A stretch of 6,709 nucleotides of DNA from an uncultured bacterium (GCA_903958995.1 CAJBVG010000123.1:1-6709); one strand, 5' to 3'; positions 1-6,120 are shown, counted from the stretch's first letter. Notes: a model not told the origin generated them from the sequence alone. A program made the numbers and translations.

Positions 1-34
1 AAAAAAGCTCCTTCGAATTCGAAGGAGCTTTTTT
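1..34. terminator. Bidirectional intrinsic terminator at the window edge
   Basis: This is a perfect palindrome with two 17-base arms (1-17 and 18-34) built on the core AGCTCCTTCGAATTCGAAGGAGCT, which leaves AATT as the likely loop. It is flanked by A6 on the left and T8 (29-36) on the right, so it can form a GC-cored hairpin followed by a U-tract on either strand. On the minus strand it lies about 30 bases after the stop codon of the Omp28-like gene. On the plus strand it could end a gene lying left of the window. The left A-tract is cut by the window edge. Confidence 0.85.
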
Positions 35-35
35 T

Positions 36-56
36 TAGAATTTAGAATTTAGAATT
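36..56. repeat. 7-bp tandem repeat, TAGAATT x3
   Basis: Three exact head-to-tail copies of TAGAATT occupy 36-42, 43-49 and 50-56, between the T-tract of the terminator and the stop codon of the neighbouring gene. The repeat is very AT-rich. It may be simple slippage-generated sequence; no function is visible. Confidence 0.7.
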
Positions 57-65
57 TCTTTATTC

Positions 66-2099
66 TTAGTTTTTAATTAACTTCAAAGTAGTAGGATAAT
101 TATCTACCATAATTTTCACTAAGTATAAACCAGAACTTAATTCAGATAGTTGAATTGGTAAACTCATTTCTCCGTTTAACATACCGTAATTTTTACTTCC
201 AACTTTAGCACCATTCATGTTGTAAATTTCCACTTGAATATTAGCTTCTTTTACTAAAGATAACATGATGTTTGAAACTTCTGTACCTGGGTTAGGAGCA
301 ATATGAATTGCATCTGGTCCAGATAATTTATCAATACCAGTAAGGTTACCACCGATTTCTGTTCCAATGATATAACCATTCGTTACTGCAGTATTAATTC
401 TACTAGTGCTTGCATTAACAGTAGCACCATTTGGGTCTAACATCATACCAATAATATTCATTTTTGATGCATTCCAAGTTGCAGGTAAAATATAACTAAA
501 CGTATACGTTACTGATTGTCCACTGTCTGTTGAAACGCCAAATGCATTAGGATATCCATCGAAACTAGGACTGATATGACGAGCAACGTGATCGTAAATC
601 ATTTTGCTAGCAGCAACAGGGTTAGTTAATAATTCATATCCACCCATAGCACCATTTGCGCCACCAGCATAAATATTTGCTTGGTTGTAAGCAGAACCAG
701 TACCACGTACACTATCTTGTGATAATACACAAGCAATACGATAATCGCCAGCAATATCTTTATTTAATGTTGTTGTGATTGAAACTTTTAATTCTCTAGT
801 TACAGCATCATAAGTTGCACCATTTTTCAATGTTGCATCTGGTGCTTTTACAATTTGATCGATAAAGTTAACTTCTAAATCGCTTGGATCTATTACGCTT
901 GAACGATCAGTTAAAACACTTGGGTAACCTGGGATAGCTGCACTTACTGCTGCATCATATTCTATAACCGTCATCGGATCTGCATTGTGTACTGCTACTC
1001 CTGCAAAATATCCTTCATAGTTTTTAGACATCATATCCATGAATACTGCACCACGTGGGCACCATTGGCACCATGTACCAGTACCTTCTTCTGCTAATAC
1101 AATTTTTCCATCAGCTGGTATCACAGTTCTAATAATAATTGTTTTCTTATTATCTGTACTATCATTATCATTTGCTAGTCCATTAATGTTGCTAATCGTT
1201 AATGTAGCAGTATCATTGTTTGCAGGTAAGATAAAATCTTCAGTTAAGTTTAATTTGTACTCTGCTAATTTTGCAATATTTAAGCCAGTTAAACTTTTAG
1301 TTATTGCAGTTCCTTTATGTGTTAAACTGAAATCAAAAGAAGTAATGGCAGAATCACCTAAATTTCTAAATGAAACTTTTGGTTTACGTACTTGACCAAC
1401 TAATCCGTTTGGTATATTAATTGTACCTACCGCAGCATTAATTTGTGGTAGAGTAAATGGTGTAAGTGAATAAGAAACATCATCTACCCAAAAACTTGCA
1501 GATGCATTTGCAGGATAGATATCTATCGAAGCAATTTTGTTTGTTATGTTTGAAAATGTACCAACAGAAACGCTATCTACAAATACTTCCCATTGATTAG
1601 TACTTAAGTTCGCTTTTACCTTTAATTGATACCATTGATTTTGTGGATAAGAAGCAGTAATGTATGTTACAGATGCATTATTGATCTGTAATGATCCATC
1701 AGCATTCATGTAGCAATCCATTGCCCAAGTAGTACCAATTGTGTTCTCCGCTTGGAAATTGAAGTAAGCAGTTTTGTTTGTTGGTACTTTAAACCATGCT
1801 TTAAACTCGAATATGCCTTGAGTATGTGGTCCTGCGAAAGGTAAAACCACATCTGCTGGTCCACCTGTTGTGCTTGTTGAAGAAAAATAGATTGAATTCA
1901 ATCCACTATGTGCTGCTGTAGTTACTACGTTCACATCTTCTGTGCCACCATCAGCATTGCTCCAAGTTGTCCAATTTGGCGACTGTGGGCCTAATTTTAT
2001 ACCTGCAGTATAGCTATCGAAATTATCCGAAAACGATTGTGATTTTGCGGATATTGTTCCAATTGCAAATAACATTAAAAGTAAAATTCTTCTTTTCAT
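66..2099 (-). CDS. Secreted Omp28-like protein with N-terminal jellyroll domain and C-terminal T9SS sorting domain
   Basis: The 677-residue product starts with a Sec signal peptide: MKRR, then a hydrophobic run, with probable cleavage near residues 18-22. Residues about 23-217 look like a concanavalin/LamG-type beta-jellyroll, rich in aromatic and Gly residues and ending FWVDDVSYS. Residues about 218-325 resemble an Ig/CARDB-like beta-sandwich. Residues about 330-580 match the Omp28-related family and hold a thioredoxin-like CxxC, GTWCQWCPRG (Cys344, Cys347). A GYPS at 391-394 could be the cis-Pro loop (Pro393). Residues about 597-677 form a type A Por secretion tail: it opens IAPNPG, contains IYNMNGAKV and SSGLYLVKI, and ends LKLIKN. 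From family knowledge it should cross the outer membrane through the type IX system and be released or anchored at the surface. The biological role and any redox activity are inferred. It is single-cistron and divergent from usp. Confidence 0.9.
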   Translation of the reverse strand: MKRRILLLMLFAIGTISAKSQSFSDNFDSYTAGIKLGPQSPNWTTWSNADGGTEDVNVVTTAAHSGLNSIYFSSTSTTGGPADVVLPFAGPHTQGIFEFKAWFKVPTNKTAYFNFQAENTIGTTWAMDCYMNADGSLQINNASVTYITASYPQNQWYQLKVKANLSTNQWEVFVDSVSVGTFSNITNKIASIDIYPANASASFWVDDVSYSLTPFTLPQINAAVGTINIPNGLVGQVRKPKVSFRNLGDSAITSFDFSLTHKGTAITKSLTGLNIAKLAEYKLNLTEDFILPANNDTATLTISNINGLANDNDSTDNKKTIIIRTVIPADGKIVLAEEGTGTWCQWCPRGAVFMDMMSKNYEGYFAGVAVHNADPMTVIEYDAAVSAAIPGYPSVLTDRSSVIDPSDLEVNFIDQIVKAPDATLKNGATYDAVTRELKVSITTTLNKDIAGDYRIACVLSQDSVRGTGSAYNQANIYAGGANGAMGGYELLTNPVAASKMIYDHVARHISPSFDGYPNAFGVSTDSGQSVTYTFSYILPATWNASKMNIIGMMLDPNGATVNASTSRINTAVTNGYIIGTEIGGNLTGIDKLSGPDAIHIAPNPGTEVSNIMLSLVKEANIQVEIYNMNGAKVGSKNYGMLNGEMSLPIQLSELSSGLYLVKIMVDNYPTTLKLIKN

Positions 2100-2135
2100 A
2101 CGATTAGATTAAAGTGTTTATAATCAGTAAATATT

Positions 2136-2166
2136 CAAAAAAATATCAGATATCGCAAACACTCAA
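2136..2166 (-). promoter_or_regulatory. Weak candidate promoter for the Omp28-like gene
   Basis: Reading the minus strand there is a TTG (2164-2166), then 18 bases, then TATTTTTTTG (2136-2145). This loosely resembles the Bacteroidota -33 TTG / -7 TAnnTTTG pattern, but the -7 block is two bases too long. It would give a leader of about 30 bases to the ATG at 2099. It is weak support only. Confidence 0.25.
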
Positions 2167-2178
2167 CCTAATAGTGCT

Positions 2179-2204
2179 TAAAATATGATGATTATCATAT
2201 TTTA
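2179..2204. promoter_or_regulatory. Inverted repeat, candidate Crp/Fnr-type operator upstream of usp
   Basis: Perfect 11-base arms (2179-2189 and 2194-2204) surround a 4-base centre, GATT. The core reads ATGAT-N4-ATCAT, close to the Fnr-family consensus TTGAT-N4-ATCAA. It lies in the divergent intergenic region, centred 65 bases before the usp ATG. No T-tract long enough for a terminator follows, and neither flanking gene ends here, so an operator is a better reading than a terminator. The regulator identity is inferred from half-site shape only; Fur-like or other dimeric regulators remain possible. Confidence 0.5.
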
Positions 2205-2225
2205 GTAGGCAGATATTACCTACTA
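2203..2225. repeat. Second inverted repeat in the usp upstream region
   Basis: The arms TAGTAGG (2203-2209) and CCTACTA (2219-2225) enclose a 9-base spacer. It abuts the stronger inverted repeat and overlaps the possible -7 element of usp, so it could be a second protein-binding site. It could also be chance in AT-rich DNA. Confidence 0.4.
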
Positions 2226-2228
2226 TTG
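2221..2228 (+). promoter_or_regulatory. Candidate -7 element of the usp promoter
   Basis: TACTATTG matches the Bacteroidota -7 consensus TAnnTTTG at all but one defined position. A start site about 5 bases downstream (near 2233) would give a 24-base leader before the ATG at 2257. No TTG -33 element is visible at the right distance; instead the inverted repeat at 2179-2204 occupies that area, which fits activator-dependent transcription. This is inference from sequence only. Confidence 0.35.
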
Positions 2229-2256
2229 TAGTATAAAACACCAAGAACACAGAATT

Positions 2257-3162
2257 ATGAAACCTATTAACATCAAAAAGATTTTAATTCCGATAGACTT
2301 TTCGGAATTATCAACTTACGCCATTGAGTATGCCTTGCAAATTGCGAAAGTGCATACTTCGCAAATAACTTTTATCCATGTTGTTGAAGACATGTTGAAT
2401 TTTAGTGTACCAGGGGATTTTGTGCTTACAACCGAAGAATTTATCGAAAAAGAAAAAGCATTAGAGTCGATAAAAAACGAACGCCTAACTCATTTTGCAA
2501 AATTGATGAGCGAGAAATACAGTTACGACTTTAGCGCTACAGTAATTTTTGGCAAAAGTCATCGTGCAGTAAACGATTATGTAAAGTCAGAACAAATTGA
2601 CTTATTAGTAATGAGTACTCACGGAGTAAGTGGGTTTAGAGAATTCATTATTGGAAGTAATGCAGTACGTATGATTACCGAATGTTCTTGTCCGGTATTA
2701 TCGGTTCAAAAGCCAATGAAAACTGGTGGATTCAAAAAAATATTATTACCATTTAACGATGATCCATTCTCTCGCCAGAAAATAAATGTAGCAATACAAC
2801 TTTCAAAATGGTTCGAGGCAGAAGTTTGCTGTTTAGGAATTGAAAACGAAGGAGAGCAAAGTCACTTAGTAAAAATGGAAAGAGAAGCTCATCAAATCGA
2901 TTCATATTTAACTGAACATGGAGTGAAACATTCAATGGAAATTGTTAAAAATTCTAATCTTTCAAAAGCAGTTTTAAGTTACGGTAAAGAAATTAATGCT
3001 GATTTATTAATTGTAATGGCCGACATGGAGAAAGAAGATATTGTAGAATACATTATGGGTCCAGTTTCTCAGCAATTAATTAACCATTCAGAGATTCCGG
3101 TGTTAAGTGTTCAACCTACTAGACACCCTGATACCATTGACTTACATCCTTACGGATGGTAA
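2257..3162 (+). CDS. Universal stress protein, two UspA domains in tandem
   Basis: The cytoplasmic protein has 301 residues, the usual size of a tandem UspA protein. Domain 1 spans about residues 5-152: it opens KKILIPIDFS, and near its end has STHG-x9-GS (120-134), the ATP-phosphate loop of ATP-binding Usp proteins (G-2x-G-9x-G-S/T) with the first Gly replaced by Ser120. It closes CPVLSVQ. Domain 2 spans about 158-287: it opens FKKILLPFND and closes IPVLSVQP, but the corresponding loop (ADME-x9-GP, 255-269) has lost the glycines, so it probably does not bind ATP that way. Usp proteins help cells survive starvation, oxygen limitation or other stress; the specific signal is unknown here. The start is the first ATG in frame after an AT-rich leader without a Shine-Dalgarno sequence. 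It is divergent from the Omp28-like gene, convergent with HU, and monocistronic. Confidence 0.95.
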   Translation: MKPINIKKILIPIDFSELSTYAIEYALQIAKVHTSQITFIHVVEDMLNFSVPGDFVLTTEEFIEKEKALESIKNERLTHFAKLMSEKYSYDFSATVIFGKSHRAVNDYVKSEQIDLLVMSTHGVSGFREFIIGSNAVRMITECSCPVLSVQKPMKTGGFKKILLPFNDDPFSRQKINVAIQLSKWFEAEVCCLGIENEGEQSHLVKMEREAHQIDSYLTEHGVKHSMEIVKNSNLSKAVLSYGKEINADLLIVMADMEKEDIVEYIMGPVSQQLINHSEIPVLSVQPTRHPDTIDLHPYGW

Positions 3163-3166
3163 CCGT

Positions 3167-3204
3167 TTCGAAATTTCGAAGGGTCGAACCGCCGAAGGGT
3201 CGAA
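3167..3204. repeat. TCGA-rich repeats between the usp stop and terminator
   Basis: A perfect 14-bp palindrome, TTCGAAATTTCGAA (3167-3180), overlaps the first of two exact 12-base direct repeats CGAAGGGTCGAA (3177-3188 and 3193-3204). The block starts 4 bases after the usp stop. The CpG-containing TTCGA words stand out from the AT-rich surroundings and recur on the other side of the terminator. Confidence 0.6.
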
Positions 3205-3218
3205 AAAATTAATACAAT

Positions 3219-3255
3219 AAAAAAAGTCCTCATATTTTCATAGAGGACTTTTTTT
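3219..3255. terminator. Bidirectional intrinsic terminator between convergent usp and HU genes
   Basis: Perfect 13-base arms (3219-3231 and 3243-3255) form a GTCCTC/GAGGAC core with A7 on one side and T7 on the other, around an 11-base loop. The symmetry lets it terminate usp on the plus strand (56 bases after the stop) and HU on the minus strand (51 bases after the stop). The convergent gene order supports this use. Confidence 0.92.
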
Positions 3256-3262
3256 ATGAAAC

Positions 3263-3300
3263 GTCGACTGTTCGACAATTCGACAATTCGATGTTTCGAA
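3263..3300. repeat. TTCGA-type short tandem repeats downstream of HU
   Basis: An inverted pair GTCGA-CTGT-TCGAC (3263-3276) runs into two exact tandem copies of TTCGACAA (3271-3278 and 3279-3286), then partial copies TTCGATG and TTTCGAA (3287-3300). This mirrors the TCGA-rich block on the other side of the terminator, so the hairpin is embedded in a small TTCGA-repeat island of about 135 bp. Confidence 0.6.
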
Positions 3301-3306
3301 TAAGGA

Positions 3307-3582
3307 TTACTTGTTAACGGTTTTCGCTAACGCAGCACCTGCTTTAAATTTAGCAACTTTCTTAGCAGCAATTTTAATTGCTTTACCAGTTTTTGGGTTA
3401 CGACCCATACGTGCTGGTCTTTTAGTTACTGAAAAAGTACCGAAACCAACTAACGTTAATTTGTCACCTTTTTTTAATGCTTTAGAAGTTGCATCTAAAA
3501 ATGCATCTAATGCTCTACCTGAATCAGCTTTTGTAAGCTTCGATCCTGAAGCGATTGCTTCGATTAATTCTGCTTTGTTCAT
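3307..3582 (-). CDS. hup: HU family DNA-binding protein
   Basis: The 91-residue protein has the standard length of bacterial HU. It has the helical dimerisation half MNKAELIEAIASGSKLTKAD (1-20), the hinge GFGTFSV (46-52), and the DNA-binding beta-arm about 53-77 with RNP at 61-63, whose Pro63 is the residue that intercalates into and kinks DNA in this family. The basic Ala/Lys-rich C-terminus completes the fold. It works as a dimer in the nucleoid, bending and compacting DNA with little sequence specificity. The frame stays open 43 codons further upstream, but the chosen ATG (3580-3582) begins exactly at the conserved MNKAELI start, and the upstream part (FFSQVTCYYENL and following) has no HU similarity. 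The gene is monocistronic, with its own upstream region of about 135 bp and a strong terminator. Confidence 0.96.
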   Translation of the reverse strand: MNKAELIEAIASGSKLTKADSGRALDAFLDATSKALKKGDKLTLVGFGTFSVTKRPARMGRNPKTGKAIKIAAKKVAKFKAGAALAKTVNK

Positions 3583-3681
3583 AATTGTACAGTTAATAAA
3601 GTTAATTAATATTTGTTTTTTTATGTTTCTTCTGAAACGCCTTATTTTGTTATATAAAAGAAGAAGTAAATTCTCGTAATA

Positions 3682-3694
3682 GCAAGTTACTTGC
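3682..3694. promoter_or_regulatory. Palindrome GCAAGTTACTTGC upstream of HU
   Basis: A perfect 13-base palindrome has 6-base arms around one central T. It lies about 100 bases upstream of the HU start codon, followed on the plus strand by an A-tract. Its minus-strand half contains TAACTTGC, an octamer also found before the KAS III gene and, with one substitution, before GAPDH. It could be an operator or part of the HU promoter; no regulator can be named. Confidence 0.35.
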
Positions 3695-3719
3695 GAAAAA
3701 AAATTATTCACATTGTGTT

Positions 3720-3743
3720 AAAAAAAAAGTCCTACTTAATAGG
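3720..3743 (-). terminator. Weak intrinsic terminator after the KAS III gene
   Basis: On the minus strand a short hairpin CCTA-TTAAG-TAGG (3731-3743) is followed by AC and then nine T (3720-3728), with matching A residues before the stem that can extend the pairing past the AC. It lies about 75 bases after the KAS III stop codon and just before the HU upstream region, where a terminator is expected. Confidence 0.6.
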
Positions 3744-3817
3744 TTTTATTGGGTTTCAAGAGTGGGAAGATGCGTAATTGCTTGTAATAGTATGCATTAC
3801 ATCATAATTACATCTAA

Positions 3818-4882
3818 TTATACTCGATAACAAACGGCATTAATACTCATTCCGGCACCCACAGATGCTAGTAAAATGATGTCGCCTTTGTTAATTTGAT
3901 GGTTTTCGATTTTGCCACTTAATACCAAATCGAGTAGGGTAGGTACGGTAGCCACCGAACTATTCCCTAATTCATGTATGCTCATAGGCATAATATGAGG
4001 AGGCAAATCCTTTATATCATATAATTTATAGAAACGTTCGATAATGGCTTCATCCATTTTCTCGTTTGCTTGATGTATAAATACTTTCGATAAATCTTTG
4101 ATATCGACACCTGCTTTATCTAAACATGTTTTCATTGCTAATGGAACATTCGTTAATGCAAATTCATATATTTTTCGTCCGTGCATTTTAATGTAACGTG
4201 TTCCTTCAGCATATTCTTTTTTGTATGATGGACCGTAAAATAAATAGAAAGCTTCTTCATTTGCGAAAGTCTGACTCGCAACACTCATGATTCCTGATTC
4301 AGTATTTTCTGCATAAGAAATAATACTTGCTCCAGCTCCATCCGAATAAATCATGGAGTCTCTATCAAATGGATCAACCACTCGAGAGAGTGCTTCCGAG
4401 CCGATTACAAGAACGTTCTTTGCATCACCCGATAGAATATACTGTCGAGCAAGAATAACACCTTGTACCCATCCTGGGCAACCGAAAATAATATCGAATG
4501 CAGCGCAATTAGGATTTTGAATCCCTAGCTCATGTTTTACACGTGTAGCTAAGCAAGGTAATACATCAGTTTGTATGGTATCTTTTGGTATGTTTCCGAA
4601 ATTATGCGCGAATATTATTGCATCGATGTCTTCAATACTAATATTAGCATTTTTAATTGCTCGCTTTGCAGCAATAGCTCCCATATCCGAATTCAACATT
4701 GCATCATCTGAATATCTTCTTGATTCAATTCCAGTGATGTCTTTGAATTTACGAATAATCGTTTCTGTATTTTGAATTAACGCTTCTCCGTCTTCTGAAT
4801 AAAATTCATGTTTAAAAAAATCGCTATTGGTTATGATATTATCAGGAATAAATGAACCAAGACCTTTGATGATTACTGACAT
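3818..4882 (-). CDS. 3-oxoacyl-ACP synthase III (FabH-like, KAS III family)
   Basis: The 354-residue thiolase-fold enzyme is longer than typical FabH (about 320). The full catalytic triad is visible: Cys135 in FGCPGWVQG, His270 in FIHQANEKM and Asn307 in ELGNSSVATVPTLL, plus the fold motif YSDGAGA (179-185) and the C-terminal SVGAGMSINAV. Such enzymes condense an acyl-CoA starter with malonyl-ACP by decarboxylative Claisen condensation, in the cytoplasm. The extra length lies in the N-terminal half, around residues 28-45 and 95-115, near where the substrate cap would form. There is no plsX, fabD or acpP next to it, so it may be an accessory KAS III with its own starter preference rather than the housekeeping initiator. 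That is inference, and fabH is therefore not assigned. It starts at the only good N-terminal ATG (MSVIIKGLGSFIP) and is monocistronic between two terminators. Confidence 0.92.
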   Translation of the reverse strand: MSVIIKGLGSFIPDNIITNSDFFKHEFYSEDGEALIQNTETIIRKFKDITGIESRRYSDDAMLNSDMGAIAAKRAIKNANISIEDIDAIIFAHNFGNIPKDTIQTDVLPCLATRVKHELGIQNPNCAAFDIIFGCPGWVQGVILARQYILSGDAKNVLVIGSEALSRVVDPFDRDSMIYSDGAGASIISYAENTESGIMSVASQTFANEEAFYLFYGPSYKKEYAEGTRYIKMHGRKIYEFALTNVPLAMKTCLDKAGVDIKDLSKVFIHQANEKMDEAIIERFYKLYDIKDLPPHIMPMSIHELGNSSVATVPTLLDLVLSGKIENHQINKGDIILLASVGAGMSINAVCYRV

Positions 4883-4898
4883 GTTGTATTGTTTTTTG

Positions 4899-4906
4899 GC
4901 AAGTTA
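4899..4906 (-). promoter_or_regulatory. TAACTTGC element just upstream of the KAS III gene
   Basis: On the minus strand TAACTTGC ends 16 bases before the KAS III start codon, inside the 40-base gap between the GAPDH terminator and this gene. The same octamer lies before HU. It resembles a shortened Bacteroidota -7 element (TAnnTTTG). No clear TTG -33 is seen, so its promoter role is tentative. Confidence 0.35.
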
Positions 4907-4921
4907 ATATTATTTATAAGA

Positions 4922-4958
4922 ATAAAAAAAGGGGACGAACCACCTGTCCAATCCCCTT
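4922..4958 (-). terminator. Intrinsic terminator after GAPDH
   Basis: On the minus strand the arms AAGGGGA (4952-4958) and TCCCCTT (4929-4935) close a 16-base loop and run into a T-tract (about 4924-4930). An alternative inner pairing GGAC/GTCC (4946-4949 with 4933-4936) exists. It lies 37 bases after the GAPDH stop and before the KAS III gene, separating the two same-strand genes. Confidence 0.88.
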
Positions 4959-4994
4959 ACTATACTACAAACACTAAGCTTCTTTAACCTCTGC

Positions 4995-6017
4995 TTATGC
5001 TTCGAGGACTAATTCTTTTTTATCTACTTCGTGGATATACTGCATTAAATCAACTAATTTATTAGAGTATCCCCACTCGTTATCGTACCATGCAACTAAT
5101 TTTACGAAGGTCGGACTTAACATAATTCCAGCTTCTGCATCAAAAATACTTGTACGAGGATCGCCCATAAAGTCACTTGATACTACTGCATCTTCAGTAT
5201 ATCCTAATATTCCTTTTAATCCATTTACCGAAGCTCCTTTTATAGCATCTTTAATGGCTTCGTATGTTGTTGGTGTTTTTAATTTACAAGTTAAATCTAC
5301 TACAGATACATTTGGTACTGGTACTCGGAAACTCATTCCTGTTAATTTCCCTTTTAATTCTGGGATAACTAATCCAACTGCTTTTGCTGCTCCTGTTGAT
5401 GATGGAATTACATTTTGATATGCACTTCTACCACCTCTCCAATCTTTTGATGATGGACCATCAACTGTTTTTTGAGTTGCAGTTACGGCATGAATTGTTG
5501 TCATTAAACCTTCTTCAATTCCGAAGTTATCATTAATCACTTTCGCTAATGGTGCTAAGCAATTTGTGGTACATGATGCATTAGACACAATGTCCATGTC
5601 TGATTGATACGTCTCGTGATTTACACCCATAACAAATGTTGGTGTGTTATCTTTAGCAGGGGCAGAGATAATTACTTTCTTTGCTCCAGCTTTTAAATGT
5701 AATGATGCTTTCTCTTGATCTAAAAACAATCCTGTACATTCAACAATATGTGTAGCTCCAATTGCATCCCATGCTAAGTTTGATGGATCTCTTTCTGCAG
5801 TTACTCTAATTTTTTTACCATTCACTACTAAGTCTTTCCCATCAACTTCTACTGTACCTTTAAATGGTCCATGAGTAGAATCATATTTTAACATATAAGC
5901 CATGTATTCTGCATCAATTAAATCGTTGATACCAACGATCTCAATATCCGCTCTATCTACTGCGGCTCTAAATACTAATCTGCCTATTCTACCAAATCCG
6001 TTAATTCCTATTTTCAT
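4995..6017 (-). CDS. gap: Glyceraldehyde-3-phosphate dehydrogenase, type I, NAD-dependent
   Basis: The 340-residue protein has the normal length for tetrameric type I GAPDH, which oxidises and phosphorylates glyceraldehyde 3-phosphate to 1,3-bisphosphoglycerate in glycolysis, reversibly in gluconeogenesis. The N-terminal Rossmann motif is INGFGRIGR (4-12). The nucleophile Cys149 lies in SNASCTTNCLAPL with its partner His176 in TTIHAVTATQ. Arg231 lies in FRVPVPNVSVVDL, and the C-terminus has WYDNEWGYSNK (310-320). Asp32-Leu33 and Pro188 are the residues usually found in NAD-preferring rather than NADP-using forms. The start is the conserved MKIGINGFGRIG, with an AT-rich leader. It has its own terminator and a 259-base upstream region, so it is monocistronic. 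Odd: the TAA is followed in the same frame by six Ala/Glu/Lys/Val codons (AEVKEA) and a TAG. Confidence 0.98.
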   Translation of the reverse strand: MKIGINGFGRIGRLVFRAAVDRADIEIVGINDLIDAEYMAYMLKYDSTHGPFKGTVEVDGKDLVVNGKKIRVTAERDPSNLAWDAIGATHIVECTGLFLDQEKASLHLKAGAKKVIISAPAKDNTPTFVMGVNHETYQSDMDIVSNASCTTNCLAPLAKVINDNFGIEEGLMTTIHAVTATQKTVDGPSSKDWRGGRSAYQNVIPSSTGAAKAVGLVIPELKGKLTGMSFRVPVPNVSVVDLTCKLKTPTTYEAIKDAIKGASVNGLKGILGYTEDAVVSSDFMGDPRTSIFDAEAGIMLSPTFVKLVAWYDNEWGYSNKLVDLMQYIHEVDKKELVLEA

Positions 6018-6049
6018 AATTTTAATTTAAAAATCTTAGTGTTGAATAT

Positions 6050-6073
6050 TGAGAAAACTAGTTGACTTTCTCA
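6050..6073. repeat. Hairpin-forming inverted repeat in the gap leader
   Basis: The arms TGAGAAA (6050-6056) and TTTCTCA (6067-6073) surround a 10-base loop, 33 bases upstream of the GAPDH start codon. If transcription starts upstream of it, the leader RNA would carry this short stem. It is AT-rich and not clearly functional. Confidence 0.35.
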
Positions 6074-6107
6074 TATCTATAATCTCAATTCTTGTATCTA
6101 TTATAAT

Positions 6108-6115
6108 GCAAGATA
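6108..6115 (-). promoter_or_regulatory. TATCTTGC element, candidate -7 box upstream of gap
   Basis: On the minus strand TATCTTGC lies about 90 bases before the GAPDH start codon, directly downstream of the palindrome at 6121-6137. It matches the TAACTTGC octamers before HU and KAS III except for one A/T exchange. It could be a -7 promoter element; no convincing -33 TTG is seen. Confidence 0.33.
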
Positions 6116-6120
6116 GCGAA

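Noticed and set aside
1039..1395. An open reading frame on the plus strand opposite the Omp28-like gene
   Set aside because: It lies wholly antisense to a well-supported gene, has no recognisable motif, and its hydrophobic make-up follows from the codons of the opposite strand. The same holds for open frames opposite usp (2753-2935), HU (3311-3679) and KAS III (4575-4775).
2184..2200. A Fur box in the usp upstream region
   Set aside because: The sequence shares TGAT/ATCA words with Fur sites but lacks the GATAAT hexamer array. The symmetric N4 spacing fits a Crp/Fnr-type site better, and no iron gene is nearby.
3163..3306. A CRISPR array suggested by short repeats near 3177-3300
   Set aside because: The repeats are only 8-12 bases, with no regular spacers of about 30 bases and no cas genes.
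3583..3711. A 43-residue N-terminal extension of the HU reading frame
   Set aside because: The HU family starts at MNKAELI. The extension has no similarity to HU, is rich in Asn, Phe and Lys as expected of AT-rich non-coding DNA, and overlaps the probable promoter region.
3784..3800. A hairpin GTAAT...ATTAC downstream of the KAS III gene as a terminator
   Set aside because: The arms are only five bases and AT-rich, with no T-tract after them. The hairpin at 3720-3743 with its T9 is a better candidate.
6102..6107. A sigma-70-like TATAAT on the plus strand upstream of gap
   Set aside because: No plus-strand gene follows it, and Bacteroidota housekeeping promoters use a TAnnTTTG-type -7 element. 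AT-rich DNA gives such matches by chance.
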